Source of the DNA: Pseudomonadota bacterium
Lineage (GTDB): Bacteria; Pseudomonadota; Gammaproteobacteria; Burkholderiales; Burkholderiaceae_C
Direction of reading: 5' to 3'
NCBI GenBank assembly: GCA_023435325.1
Contig: JAEYRT010000032.1
Coordinates: 1 to 9,545 of the forward strand
Length of the DNA stretch: 9,545 nucleotides
A model generated the notes under the pieces. The model was not told the origin of the DNA. It made no database searches and worked only from the letters and a program-made list of their open reading frames with translations. Below, piece after piece: positions 1-7,234 of this stretch. Position 1 is the stretch's first letter. Each line of letters begins with the position of its first letter. The translations under genes were made by a program, and so were the position numbers.

Positions 1-2301
1 GGTCTGGGCATTGTGCTGGCCGATGGTGCCAACGCCATGGATGTGTCTGAGGCGATTTCTGCCAAGCTGGCGCAACTCAAGCCTTTCTTTCCCAACGAGA
101 TCGATTATTTCGTGAGCTCGGACTCCACGCCTTTTGTGCGTGCATCGATTCAGGAGGTAGTCAAGGCGCTGGCCGAAGCTATGGTGCTGGTAGTGATCGT
201 AATGTTCATCTTCCTGCAGAACTTCCGTGCCACCCTCATCCCCGCGATTGCCGTGCCCGTGGTGCTGCTGGGTACGTTCGGTGTGTTGGCGGCGGCGGGG
301 TACTCCATCAACACGCTGACCATGTTTGCTATGGTGCTGGCCATTGGCCTACTGGTGGATGATGCGATCGTGGTGGTGGAAAACGTGGAACGAGTGATGC
401 ATGAAACAGGGCTGTCCGCCAAGGAGGCGACACGCCAATCCATGCGCGAGATCACCTCGGCGCTGGTCGGCATTGGTGTGACGCTGTCGGCCGTGTTTGT
501 GCCCATGGCCTTCTTTGGCGGCTCGACCGGCGTGATCTACCGTCAGTTCTCCATCACCATCGTGGCTGCCATGGCGTTTTCGGTGTTTGTGGCGCTGACG
601 CTTACGCCTGCACTGTGCGCCACCATTTTGAAAGCGCCTTCCAACCATGGCGGCGAAAAGCTCATCCGCCGCGGTCTGCTGGGGCTGAATGACCGGTTTT
701 TCCGCTGGTTCAACCACCATTTTGATGTGACGGCTCTGCGCTATCAGAACAGCGTGGCCTGGGCCTTGCAGCGCACCAAGCGCATGATGCTGATCTTCCT
801 GGTGATTCTGGCGGCTGTGTGGCTCCTGATCTCCCGCTTGCCTACGTCCTTTCTGCCTGATGAGGACCAGGGTTTTGTCAGCGTGAACGTGAACTTGCCT
901 GCGGGTGCGGCCGATGCACGGCTGCAGGAAGTGCTCGATCAGGTGCGCGAATATTTTGCGGCCCAGCCCGATGTCATCAGCTTCAACCAGGTTTCCGGCC
1001 TCAGTGGCGACCAGAGTTCGGCCCGCGGTTTTGTGCGGCTGAAGCCCTGGGACGAGCGGCCACTGCCCTCGCAGTCGGCGGCAGCCATTGCGCACAAAGC
1101 CACGCAGGAGTTGTCGGCGCGCATTCGCGATGCGCGCATCTTTGTGATGCAGCCACCTGCGGTGCGCGGCCTGGGCTCGAATGCGGGCTTTAACTTCATG
1201 CTCAAGGACCTGAACGGTCTGGGCCACGAAGCCTTGCTGGCAGCCAAGGACCAGTTCCTGGCGCAAGCGCGCAAATACCCGGAGCTGGCCAGTGTGCGCG
1301 CCACCAATCTCGATGACGCAACCGAGCTGCGCCTGGATATTGACGATCGCAAGGCTGCTGCGCTGAACCTGTCGTATTCCGACATCAACAGCGTGCTCTC
1401 CAGCGCCATGGGCGGCACCTACGTAAATGACTTCTTGAACAATGGCCGCGTCAAGCGTGTCTACATCCAGGGCGATGCACCGCATCGCATGCTGCCGCAG
1501 GACATTGCCAAGTGGAGCGTGCGCAATCGTGACGGGCAGATGGTGCCATTCAGTGCCTTTTCCACGACCTACTGGGCTTATGGATCGCCGCAGCTGATGC
1601 GTTACAACGGCGCGCCTGCCTATGAAATCGTGGGCAATGCCGCGCCGGGTGTGAGTTCGGGCGTGGCCATGCAGCGGGTGGAGAGCATTCTTCAGGACAT
1701 GCCCAACGGCATTGGTTTCGAGTGGACGGGTGCCTCGCTGCAGGAGCGCCAGTCGGGTGCACAGGCACCGCTGCTGTATGCCATTTCCATTCTTTTTGTG
1801 TTCCTGTGCCTGGCCGCGCTGTATGAGAGCTGGACCGTGCCGCTGTCCGTGATGCTGGCCGTACCGCTGGGTGTGGTGGGGGCATTGCTGGCCACCTATA
1901 CGCGGGGCCTGACCAACGACGTGTACTTCCAGGTGGGGCTGTTGACCACCGTAGGGCTGGCCTCGAAGAACGCGATCTTGATTGTGGAATTTGCCGTGCA
2001 GCTTCAGGAGCAGGGCAAGAACCTGTTTGATGCCACGGTGGAAGCGGTGCGCATGCGTCTGCGCCCCATTTTGATGACCTCGCTGGCCTTTGGTTTTGGC
2101 GTGGTGCCCTTGGCTTTGGGTACAGGAGCGGGGGCGGGAGGCCGCACCTCGATTGGCACGGCGGTACTGGGAGGCACCGTGGCCTCCACTGTGTTGGGTC
2201 TGTTCATGGTGCCGGTGTTCTTCCTGCTGGTGCGCAGCTGGTTCAAGAGCCGTTCACGCCGTGACGACACCCCCGCCATTTCACAGGAAAACGCCGCATG
2301 A
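1..2301 (+). CDS. RND multidrug efflux pump, inner-membrane permease (AcrB/MexB type), 5'-truncated by the window edge
   Basis: This is the proton-driven drug-exporting subunit of a tripartite efflux pump in the inner membrane. The reading frame is open from base 1, so the real start lies outside. About 766 residues are visible, and comparison with remembered E. coli AcrB (about 1,050 aa) suggests that about 290 N-terminal residues are missing. The frame begins GLGIVLADGANAMD, matching the AcrB stretch just before TM2. The proton-relay residues are present: the Asp pair in AIGLLVDDAIVVVENVER (visible residues 120-121, bases 358-363), the Lys in SKNAILIVEF (residue 656, bases 1966-1968) and the Thr in ILMTSLAF (residue 693). 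The second periplasmic porter/docking region starts around SFLPDEDQG, and the usual C-terminal TM cluster follows. All key residues are intact, so it should be functional. It overlaps the outer-membrane factor gene by 4 bp (ATGA). The membrane-fusion adaptor gene is expected just upstream. The HAE1 family is certain; substrate and exact orthologue (MexB, TtgB, CeoB type) cannot be told from sequence alone. Confidence 0.96.
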   Translation, partial: GLGIVLADGANAMDVSEAISAKLAQLKPFFPNEIDYFVSSDSTPFVRASIQEVVKALAEAMVLVVIVMFIFLQNFRATLIPAIAVPVVLLGTFGVLAAAGYSINTLTMFAMVLAIGLLVDDAIVVVENVERVMHETGLSAKEATRQSMREITSALVGIGVTLSAVFVPMAFFGGSTGVIYRQFSITIVAAMAFSVFVALTLTPALCATILKAPSNHGGEKLIRRGLLGLNDRFFRWFNHHFDVTALRYQNSVAWALQRTKRMMLIFLVILAAVWLLISRLPTSFLPDEDQGFVSVNVNLPAGAADARLQEVLDQVREYFAAQPDVISFNQVSGLSGDQSSARGFVRLKPWDERPLPSQSAAAIAHKATQELSARIRDARIFVMQPPAVRGLGSNAGFNFMLKDLNGLGHEALLAAKDQFLAQARKYPELASVRATNLDDATELRLDIDDRKAAALNLSYSDINSVLSSAMGGTYVNDFLNNGRVKRVYIQGDAPHRMLPQDIAKWSVRNRDGQMVPFSAFSTTYWAYGSPQLMRYNGAPAYEIVGNAAPGVSSGVAMQRVESILQDMPNGIGFEWTGASLQERQSGAQAPLLYAISILFVFLCLAALYESWTVPLSVMLAVPLGVVGALLATYTRGLTNDVYFQVGLLTTVGLASKNAILIVEFAVQLQEQGKNLFDATVEAVRMRLRPILMTSLAFGFGVVPLALGTGAGAGGRTSIGTAVLGGTVASTVLGLFMVPVFFLLVRSWFKSRSRRDDTPAISQENAA

Positions 2302-3746
2302 TGAAGATGTTGACCTTGCGGCCCGTAGCGGCCGCAGCCGTGGCAGCTGCGTTGCTGTCTGCCTGTAACCTGGCGCCGAGGTATGAGCAACCGGCACTGG
2401 CGGTGCCCGCCACCCTCAGTGCGCCATCCGGCCTGCTGGTGCAAGCCAGTGCCCAGGCCCTGGAGCAGGCACAGGCGCAATCGTGGATTGCCAGTGCCCA
2501 GCTGCGCCAAGTGGTGGCGCTGGCCCTGAGCCACAACCGTGATCTGCGGGTGGCTGTGGAAAACATGGAAAAAGCGCGTGCCCAGTATGGCATCACACGC
2601 GCTGATCTGCTGCCGGGAATCAATGCGCAGGCGCAGGGAACTCGCAGTCGTAACAGTGCAGACCTGAGCACCAACGGCCAGACCAGCGTGAGCGAGCAGT
2701 TCACGGTGCAGCTGGGTTTTACCAGCTATGAAATCGACTTCTGGGGCCGCATTCGCAACCTCAGCGAAGCGGGGCTACAGGCTTTTTTGCAATCTGAAGA
2801 CCATCAGCGCAATGTACAAATTGGCCTGGTGGCAGATGTGAGCAATGCATGGTTGAACCTGGCGGCCGATCTGGCGCGGCTGGAGTTGGCGCAAAGCACG
2901 CTGGTCAGCCGCGAAAAATCGTACGAGCTGACGCAGCGCATGTTCGAGATTGGTGCCACATCCGGGCTGGTGGTGGCGCAAAACCGTTCCACGGTGGAAA
3001 CTGCGCGCGCTGATGTGGCTGCCTATACCGCGCAAGCGCAGCGCAGCCGCAATGCCCTGCAACTGCTGGTGGGTGGCAGTGTGCCCGCCGAATGGCTACC
3101 GAATGCGCGCACCTTGCAGGCAGAGGCGGCCCAGCAGCTTGCGCTGTTGCCTGTGCCTGAGGATATGCCTTCCAGTGTGCTGCTGCAGCGCCCCGATGTG
3201 CAGGCGGCCGAGCACCAGCTGCGCGCCATGAACGCCAATATCGGCGCTGCGCGTGCAGCCCTGTTCCCCAGCATTACGCTTACGGGCAGCGTGGGTACGG
3301 GCAGCCGCGAACTGGATGCCCTGTTTGGCAGCGGTACGGGCACCTGGAGTTTCATGCCGCAGATCCGTCTGCCGATTTTTGATGGCGGCCGTTTGCGGGC
3401 CGGTGTGGAAGTGGCCCAAGCCAATCAACGCATTGCCGTGGCGCAGTATGAAAAAACTGTGCAGACCGCTTTCCGTGAAGTGGCCGATGCCATGGCAGAC
3501 CGTGCGCAGTGGGATGAACGCCTGAGCGCGCAAAACGATGTGGTGCGCGCCATGCAAACCGCGTTCGAGCTCTCGGAGGCCCGCTTTCAGTCGGGCGTGG
3601 ACAACTATCTGAGCGTGCTGGATGCACAACGCAGCCTGTACGGCGCGCAGCAAAATCTGATCGGCCTGCGTCTGGCCGAGCAGATCAACCGCGTGACGCT
3701 GTGGAAGACTCTGGGCGGGCAGGAGAGCGTGGCCGCCGCGCTGTAG
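2298..3746 (+). CDS. RND efflux system outer-membrane factor, NodT/OprM-type lipoprotein
   Basis: This encodes the trimeric outer-membrane channel partner of the upstream RND pump, 482 aa, the usual size for the family. The N-terminus is a lipoprotein signal peptide: MMKMLTLRP, an Ala-rich hydrophobic stretch, then the lipobox LSAC with Cys at residue 23 as the predicted lipidation site. The mature protein starts CNLAPRYEQP, close to the C-x-x-x-P-x-Y-x-x-P signature of NodT-family proteins. Two tandem outer-membrane efflux (OEP) repeats fill about residues 60-260 and 275-465; motifs include YEIDFWGRIRNLSEAG, LLQRPDVQAAEHQLRAMNANIGAARAALFPSI (given here as adjoining motifs LLQRPDVQAAE and NANIGAARAALFPSI) and LPIFDGGRLRAGV. 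The start ATG overlaps the pump's stop (ATGA), and AGGA lies 9 bases upstream (2285-2288); an ATG at 2301 is also possible. The overlap implies translational coupling in one operon, closed by the terminator at 3764-3805. Homologues carry names such as oprM, ttgC and opcM; the exact orthologue is not assigned. Confidence 0.95.
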   Translation: MMKMLTLRPVAAAAVAAALLSACNLAPRYEQPALAVPATLSAPSGLLVQASAQALEQAQAQSWIASAQLRQVVALALSHNRDLRVAVENMEKARAQYGITRADLLPGINAQAQGTRSRNSADLSTNGQTSVSEQFTVQLGFTSYEIDFWGRIRNLSEAGLQAFLQSEDHQRNVQIGLVADVSNAWLNLAADLARLELAQSTLVSREKSYELTQRMFEIGATSGLVVAQNRSTVETARADVAAYTAQAQRSRNALQLLVGGSVPAEWLPNARTLQAEAAQQLALLPVPEDMPSSVLLQRPDVQAAEHQLRAMNANIGAARAALFPSITLTGSVGTGSRELDALFGSGTGTWSFMPQIRLPIFDGGRLRAGVEVAQANQRIAVAQYEKTVQTAFREVADAMADRAQWDERLSAQNDVVRAMQTAFELSEARFQSGVDNYLSVLDAQRSLYGAQQNLIGLRLAEQINRVTLWKTLGGQESVAAAL

Positions 3747-3763
3747 AACCCGCCACTGCAAAC

Positions 3764-3805
3764 AAAAAGGCCGATCTGCGAAGGGGTATGCAGATCGGCC
3801 TTTTT
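3764..3805 (+). terminator. Rho-independent terminator of the efflux operon
   Basis: A perfect 11-bp GC-rich stem, GGCCGATCTGC (3769-3779) with GCAGATCGGCC (3790-3800), has a 10-base loop. It is flanked by A5 on the left and T6 on the right, so the pairing can extend to 16 bp and the transcript ends in a U tract. It lies 17 bases after the outer-membrane factor stop. The A tract opposite the T tract could also let it stop transcription from the other strand, although no - strand gene ends here. Confidence 0.95.
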
Positions 3806-3900
3806 TGCATGAAGCCTGCAATGGCTGTGTCACATGGCGGCGGGAAAATGGTAATTGTCCTTGGCGATGCAATGGCGTTCAACAACTCCGGTAGGTGTTG

Positions 3901-3916
3901 CTTCCATGCATGGAAG
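3901..3916. promoter_or_regulatory. 16-bp perfect palindrome upstream of the Lrp/AsnC gene
   Basis: CTTCCATGCATGGAAG reads the same on both strands and lies about 100 bp before the regulator's start. It is the largest dyad in the 3807-4018 gap besides the one at the start codon. An 11-bp dyad, TTGCG-G-CGCAA, follows at 3925-3935. A dimeric regulator site is possible. The binding protein is unknown and the site could also be coincidental. Confidence 0.35.
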
Positions 3917-4000
3917 TTTGCATGTTGCGGCGCAAAAAATGCTGCTGCCACACAAAGAGTTTTCCCGATTTTCAGAAAAAATATCCAATGATTCTGCCTA

Positions 4001-4019
4001 TGCAGCAAAATTTGCTGCA
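4001..4019. promoter_or_regulatory. Probable Lrp-family operator abutting the regulator's start codon
   Basis: TGCAGCAAAATTTGCTGCA is a perfect 9+1+9 palindrome centred on 4010, and its last base is the A of the ATG. Read on the - strand, the central 15 bases (4003-4017) fit every position of the E. coli Lrp SELEX consensus YAGHAWATTWTDCTR as I recall it. Its place directly before an Lrp/AsnC gene fits the autoregulation that is common in this family. No Shine-Dalgarno sequence lies in these bases, so either the messenger starts at or near the ATG or translation begins without one. Confidence 0.7.
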
Positions 4020-4474
4020 TGGATAAAATTGACCGGAAAATTCTCTCCGTATTGCAACGCAATGCACGCGCCAGCCTGCAGGAAATCGGCCAGGCGGTCG
4101 GCTTGAGTCCCTCGCCTTGTTGGACGCGCATCAAGCGCATGGAAGACGAGGGCGTGATTGAAGGCTATACCGTGCGTCTCAATCCACAGTCACTCGGGCT
4201 CAACGATACGGTGCTGCTCATGGTCACGCTCAACAGCCACAGTGACAACACACTGGAAAAATTTGGCGAGCAACTGGCAACCATTCCGGAGGTGGTCGAA
4301 GCGCATCTGGTCTCAGGCACCTACGACTACCTGCTGCGCGTCATGGTCAAGGACACGCGCGACTATGAGCGTCTGCTGCGCGAAAAACTCTACAAGATCA
4401 AGGGCATCCAGCACAGTCAGTCCATGTTTGTGCTGCGCACCCTCAAGCGTGCAGAGACACCGCTGGGCGCTTAG
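4019..4474 (+). CDS. Lrp/AsnC-family transcriptional regulator
   Basis: This is a DNA-binding feast/famine regulator of 151 aa, the usual size. It opens with MDKIDRKILSVLQRNAR, the standard Lrp N-terminus. A winged helix-turn-helix spans about residues 17-50 (SLQEIGQAVGLSPSPCWTRI, then KRMEDEGVIEGY). A RAM/effector-binding domain spans about residues 65-145, with the hallmark HLVSGTYDYLLRVMV near residues 97-110. Such proteins form dimers to octamers and usually sense amino acids. The start is fixed: an in-frame stop at 3989 leaves ATG 4019 as the first standard start, but no ribosome-binding site precedes it. A perfect palindrome with the Lrp consensus ends on the start codon, which argues for autorepression. 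It stands alone after the efflux terminator and points towards the dehydrogenase gene. Targets cannot be read from the sequence; the nearby lysP and the dehydrogenase/catalase region are candidates only. Confidence 0.93.
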   Translation: MDKIDRKILSVLQRNARASLQEIGQAVGLSPSPCWTRIKRMEDEGVIEGYTVRLNPQSLGLNDTVLLMVTLNSHSDNTLEKFGEQLATIPEVVEAHLVSGTYDYLLRVMVKDTRDYERLLREKLYKIKGIQHSQSMFVLRTLKRAETPLGA

Positions 4475-4566
4475 CTGGATGGTCTTTTTTGAGCGCAACA
4501 ACGCACGGCCACGTGCAGTCCGCTGAACTGGAAGCAACTCGGTTTCCCTGGTAGGAAGCACTGCCC

Positions 4567-5730
4567 TCAAGGTGTGAGTACCACCTTGCGGCAATCGTCC
4601 TGTTGCTTTTCAAACAGCTCATAGGCCTGGGCAGCATCTGCCAGCTTCATGCGGTGGGTGATGATGACTTCCGGATGCATGCGCCCATTGCCAATGTGTT
4701 CCAGCAACTCCGGCATGAATTTCTGCACGTGGGTCTGTCCCATCTTGAACGTCAGGCCCTTCTCAAATGCATCGCCAAACAGAAAGCCGTGGATGAAGCC
4801 TGCATACACCCCGGGCACACTGACCACGCCGCCGCGGCGGGTGGCGGCAATGCATTGGCGCAGTGCCTTGCCGCTGGAGCCTTCCAGGCGCATATTGGTC
4901 AACGCGGTTTCCAGCGCGCTGCCCTTGGCTTCAAAGCCAACGGCATCGATGGAGGCATCCACGCCGTGGCCACGGGTGGCGTTGAGAATGACTTCGGCAG
5001 GGTCGTCCTCCTTGTCGAAGTTGATGGGGATGACGCCATAGGTCTGCTGGGCAAAGGCCAGGCGGGAGGCATTGTCATCGACCATGAAAATCTGCTCGGC
5101 ACCCAGAAACCGTGCCGACAGCGCGCACATCAAGCCCACGGGGCCAGCGCCAAACACTGCCACGGTAGCCCCAGGCCTGATTTCCGCATGCACGGCGGCC
5201 TGGTATCCGGTGGGCAGGATGTCCGAGAGAAACAGGACCTGCTCGTCGGTGAGCACATCCGGGATCTTCAACGGGCCAACATTGGCCTGCGGCACGCGCA
5301 CGAACTCCGCCTGCCCGCCGGCATAACCACCATACAAATGGCTGTAACCAAACAGCCCAGCCCCGGGCGTGGAGGTTTTTTTGTTCAGGATGGCGCCGCG
5401 ACCAGGGTTGGTGTTTTCGCAGGAAGCAAACAAGGTTTTGTCGCAATAAAAGCAGGAGCCACAGGCAATCACGAATGGAATCACCACCCGATCGCCCGGA
5501 CGCAGTTCGCTGACACCAGGTCCTACTTCCTCGACGACACCCATGAATTCATGGCCCAGAATGTCGCCGTCTTTCATATGGGGAATCTTGCCGCGATAGA
5601 TGTGCAGGTCCGAGCCGCAAATCGCCGTGGCTGTCACGCGCAGCAAAATATCGTCGGCAGCCGTCAGAACAGGGTCGGGGACGGAATCCACACGGACATT
5701 TTTACTGCCTTGGTAAGTAAGTGCTCTCAT
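4567..5730 (-). CDS. Zinc-dependent MDR alcohol dehydrogenase, formaldehyde-dehydrogenase-like
   Basis: This is a cytoplasmic NAD(P)-dependent oxidoreductase of the medium-chain dehydrogenase superfamily, 387 aa. Visible motifs: catalytic zinc ligand Cys38 in AICGSDLHIYRG, His60-Glu61 in GHEFMGVVEEVG, and the structural zinc lobe with Cys90, Cys93, Cys96 and Cys104 (CGSCFYCDKTLFASC). A Rossmann fold with GAGPVG at 194-199 is followed by an acidic segment (VDDN, 217-220) that suggests NAD preference. The long insert around residues 108-150 and the SDILPTGYQAA segment resemble the branch that includes glutathione-independent formaldehyde dehydrogenase, so short alcohols or aldehydes are plausible substrates; this remains an inference. 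Start: ATG at 5730 with AAGGA five bases upstream on the - strand. It converges on the Lrp-family gene with a 92-bp gap and diverges from the catalase-family gene, so the two probably share regulatory DNA. No convincing terminator follows it. Confidence 0.92.
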   Translation of the reverse strand: MRALTYQGSKNVRVDSVPDPVLTAADDILLRVTATAICGSDLHIYRGKIPHMKDGDILGHEFMGVVEEVGPGVSELRPGDRVVIPFVIACGSCFYCDKTLFASCENTNPGRGAILNKKTSTPGAGLFGYSHLYGGYAGGQAEFVRVPQANVGPLKIPDVLTDEQVLFLSDILPTGYQAAVHAEIRPGATVAVFGAGPVGLMCALSARFLGAEQIFMVDDNASRLAFAQQTYGVIPINFDKEDDPAEVILNATRGHGVDASIDAVGFEAKGSALETALTNMRLEGSSGKALRQCIAATRRGGVVSVPGVYAGFIHGFLFGDAFEKGLTFKMGQTHVQKFMPELLEHIGNGRMHPEVIITHRMKLADAAQAYELFEKQQDDCRKVVLTP

Positions 5731-5942
5731 GCTGATCCTTGTTCAAAGCCGGTTGAAGAAAAAATGGAAGCCGTTTGTTGCACTGTGAAGAGCTTCGCTG
5801 CCGGTGCGCGTAGGACGTGGCTTTGCATTCAGGTCCCGCAGTGCTTATGGCACGGGTCAGCACGGATTAGCGATGCATGCATGCAGCAAGTGCCTACGGG
5901 CAGGTGCAGGCAAGGCTGACGCAGCTCAGCATGCAGGCGTTG

Positions 5943-5958
5943 CACCATGGTGATCACC
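5943..5958. promoter_or_regulatory. Two interlocked 10-bp palindromes, possible operator
   Basis: CACCATGGTGATCACC contains CACCATGGTG (5943-5952) and GGTGATCACC (5949-5958), which share the central GGTG. Three alternating arms of one 4-base word within 16 bases is a pattern seen where a dimer can bind in two registers. It lies about 115 bp before the catalase-family start and 210 bp before the dehydrogenase start. The regulator is unknown. Confidence 0.35.
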
Positions 5959-5992
5959 TTCAACCGTCACGACTGGCGTGGACGAAGGCAGA

Positions 5993-6043
5993 TGTCATGC
6001 GCGCAGACGGCCCACCCAGTGCCTGTCGCATCTGCGCATGACA
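5993..6043. promoter_or_regulatory. Long inverted repeat upstream of the catalase-family gene
   Basis: The left arm TGTCATGCGCGCAGA (5993-6007) pairs with the right arm TCTGCGCATGACA (6031-6043). All 13 right-arm bases pair, with a 2-base CG bulge in the left arm and a 23-base loop. It ends 31 bases before the ATG at 6075, so it could be a leader-RNA hairpin or a spaced operator. No T tract follows, so it is not an intrinsic terminator. Confidence 0.5.
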
Positions 6044-6074
6044 ATTGCCTGGACGCGCGAGTTGCTGCAGCTTT

Positions 6075-7175
6075 ATGAAAAATCACCGCTCAGACCCACC
6101 TGTCAGCAGGCCGCTAGAACTGGTGCCTGTGGAATACCGCCCTTCCTACGAAGTCGTTGGGGAAGATGAAGCCGCAACAACGCAAGAGCTGCTGGAGATC
6201 TTGCATTCCATCAGTACGACGGTTTCGCAGGACGAGGGGCACGCCTTTCGCAGCCTGCATGCCAAGGCGCATGGCATTGTGCGAGGCACACTGGAAGTGC
6301 TGGCCTTGCCGCCGGTGCTGGCGCAGGGCCTGTTTGCCCAACCGGCCCGTTATCCCGTGGTGATGCGTCTTTCCACCACGCCGGGAGACTTGCTGGAAGA
6401 TGCGGTTTCAACGCCGCGTGGTTTGGCTTTCAAGGTGATGGAAGTTACGGGACCACGCGTGGAGGAAGGCGATGCCTTGCGCGAGCAGGACTTTGTTATG
6501 GTGAACGGGCCTGTGTTCAGTGCATCCAGTGCCCGCAAGCTGGCGGGGATGTTGAAAATGCTGGCGACCACCACGGACAAAGCACCCCAGGCGAAAAAGC
6601 TGCTGTCTGCTGCGCTGCGCAGCATGGAAGCCATCGTGGAAAAAGCCGGGGGTGAGAGCGCAGCACTCAAAACGCTGGGCGGACATGCGCCAACCCACCC
6701 GCTGGCGGAAACCTATTTCACCCAGGTGCCCGTACTGTATGGGCCTTACATGGCGAAGTTTGCGCTGGTGCCCGTGTCTGCGGCGCTGGCAGACTTGCAC
6801 CAAGATAGACTGGATGTGAAGGCGCACCCCGATGCCTTGCGCCAGGCCATTGCACAGTTTTTTGAAAAACACAGCGCCACCTGGGAGTTGCGTGTGCAGC
6901 TGTGTGTGGATCTGGAACGCATGCCGATCGAGGATGCTTCCGTGCCATGGTCTGAAACGCTCTCTCCCTATGTACCTGTGGCGCGCATCAAGGCTGCACC
7001 GCAAACCACCTGGGACGCCGTGCATTCGCCCCTGCAGGACAATGCGCTGGCCTTCGACCCCTGGCATGCGCTGGCGGCCCATCGGCCGATTGGCTCCATC
7101 ATGCGGGTGCGTCGTGCTGCCTATGCCATGTCGGCTTCCTATCGGCAGCGCTTCAATGCCAGCCGTTCCGTATGA
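6075..7175 (+). CDS. Compact catalase-family heme protein (short SrpA/y4iL-like branch)
   Basis: This is a heme protein of the catalase fold, 366 aa from ATG 6075, much shorter than classical catalases (about 480-750 aa). It matches the small 'catalase family protein' branch. Visible core motifs: the probable distal His62 in RSLHAKAHGIVRGTLEV, Arg98 in VVMRLSTTPGD, a PRGLAFKVMEV strand, and probable distal Asn144 in DFVMVNGPVFSA. The C-terminal RPIGSIMRVRRAAY segment (Arg344, Arg347, Tyr350) is the likely proximal heme region. Whether it degrades peroxide or acts as a peroxidase or hydroperoxide enzyme is not settled by sequence. No signal peptide is visible, so a cytoplasmic location is likely. 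The start is uncertain: no Shine-Dalgarno precedes ATG 6075, and an in-frame TTG at 6045 would add ten unlikely residues. It is divergent from the dehydrogenase and followed 107 bp later by small protein A. A joint detoxification role is inferred only. Confidence 0.88.
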   Translation: MKNHRSDPPVSRPLELVPVEYRPSYEVVGEDEAATTQELLEILHSISTTVSQDEGHAFRSLHAKAHGIVRGTLEVLALPPVLAQGLFAQPARYPVVMRLSTTPGDLLEDAVSTPRGLAFKVMEVTGPRVEEGDALREQDFVMVNGPVFSASSARKLAGMLKMLATTTDKAPQAKKLLSAALRSMEAIVEKAGGESAALKTLGGHAPTHPLAETYFTQVPVLYGPYMAKFALVPVSAALADLHQDRLDVKAHPDALRQAIAQFFEKHSATWELRVQLCVDLERMPIEDASVPWSETLSPYVPVARIKAAPQTTWDAVHSPLQDNALAFDPWHALAAHRPIGSIMRVRRAAYAMSASYRQRFNASRSV

Positions 7176-7196
7176 GCACAGAGGCAGATACTGCCC

Positions 7197-7206
7197 CTTC
7201 CTACGT
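7197..7206 (+). promoter_or_regulatory. Shared upstream word CTTCCTACGT, copy before small protein A
   Basis: The 10-base word CTTCCTACGT lies 76 bases before the start of protein A. The same word recurs at 7910-7919, 85 bases before its paralogue B. The core TCCTACG also occurs on the - strand at 5815-5809, about 78 bases before the dehydrogenase start. It may be a promoter or activator element; no matching partner hexamer was found. Confidence 0.35.
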
Positions 7207-7222
7207 CCTGGCAGGTGCTGCG

Positions 7223-7234
7223 CTGCCCGGGCAG
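7223..7234. promoter_or_regulatory. 12-bp palindrome between the catalase-family gene and small gene A
   Basis: CTGCCCGGGCAG is a perfect palindrome in the 107-bp gap. Outer arms GTGC (7215-7218) and GCAC (7236-7239) can pair too, and GGCAG at 7210-7214 can compete for the left arm. No T tract follows, so it is not a standard terminator. It may be a leader hairpin or an operator. Confidence 0.25.

Larger units (their letters stand above)
5731..6074. other. Divergent intergenic region between the dehydrogenase and catalase-family genes
   Basis: These 344 bases hold no gene I can support; the open frames through them lack ribosome-binding sites and protein-like content. The stretch must contain both promoters, but I could not place a convincing -35/-10 pair. 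It is rich in dyads: TGCATGCATGCA (5874-5885), TGCC-TACG-GGCA (5891-5902), two interlocked palindromes (5943-5958) and a long bulged inverted repeat (5993-6043). It also carries TGCAGCAA (5882-5889) and its reverse complement TTGCTGCA (6062-6069), the half-site of the palindrome before the Lrp-family gene. Confidence 0.6.

Noticed and set aside
349..1485. Long open frame of 378 codons on the - strand inside the RND pump gene
   Set aside because: The + strand protein matches AcrB throughout. The antisense translation is rich in Arg, His and Gln with no recognisable motif, typical of a shadow frame in GC-rich DNA.
3096..3872. Open frame of 258 codons on the - strand over the outer-membrane factor and its terminator
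   Set aside because: It runs through a strong terminator hairpin, and its composition is that of a shadow frame.
4460..4490. T6 run (4485-4490) after the Lrp-family gene, considered as a terminator
   Set aside because: Only a 5-bp bulged stem (CCGCT with AGC-T-GG) precedes it, with further bases between stem and T run; too weak to annotate.
4568..4588. Hairpin CAAGGTG/CACCTTG at the 3' end of the dehydrogenase gene
   Set aside because: The stem is only 7 bp, lies inside the coding region, and has no T tract after it on the - strand.
4603..5919. Open frame of 438 codons on the + strand across the dehydrogenase gene
   Set aside because: The - strand carries full MDR dehydrogenase motifs over the same span. 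This frame has shadow composition and no ribosome-binding site.
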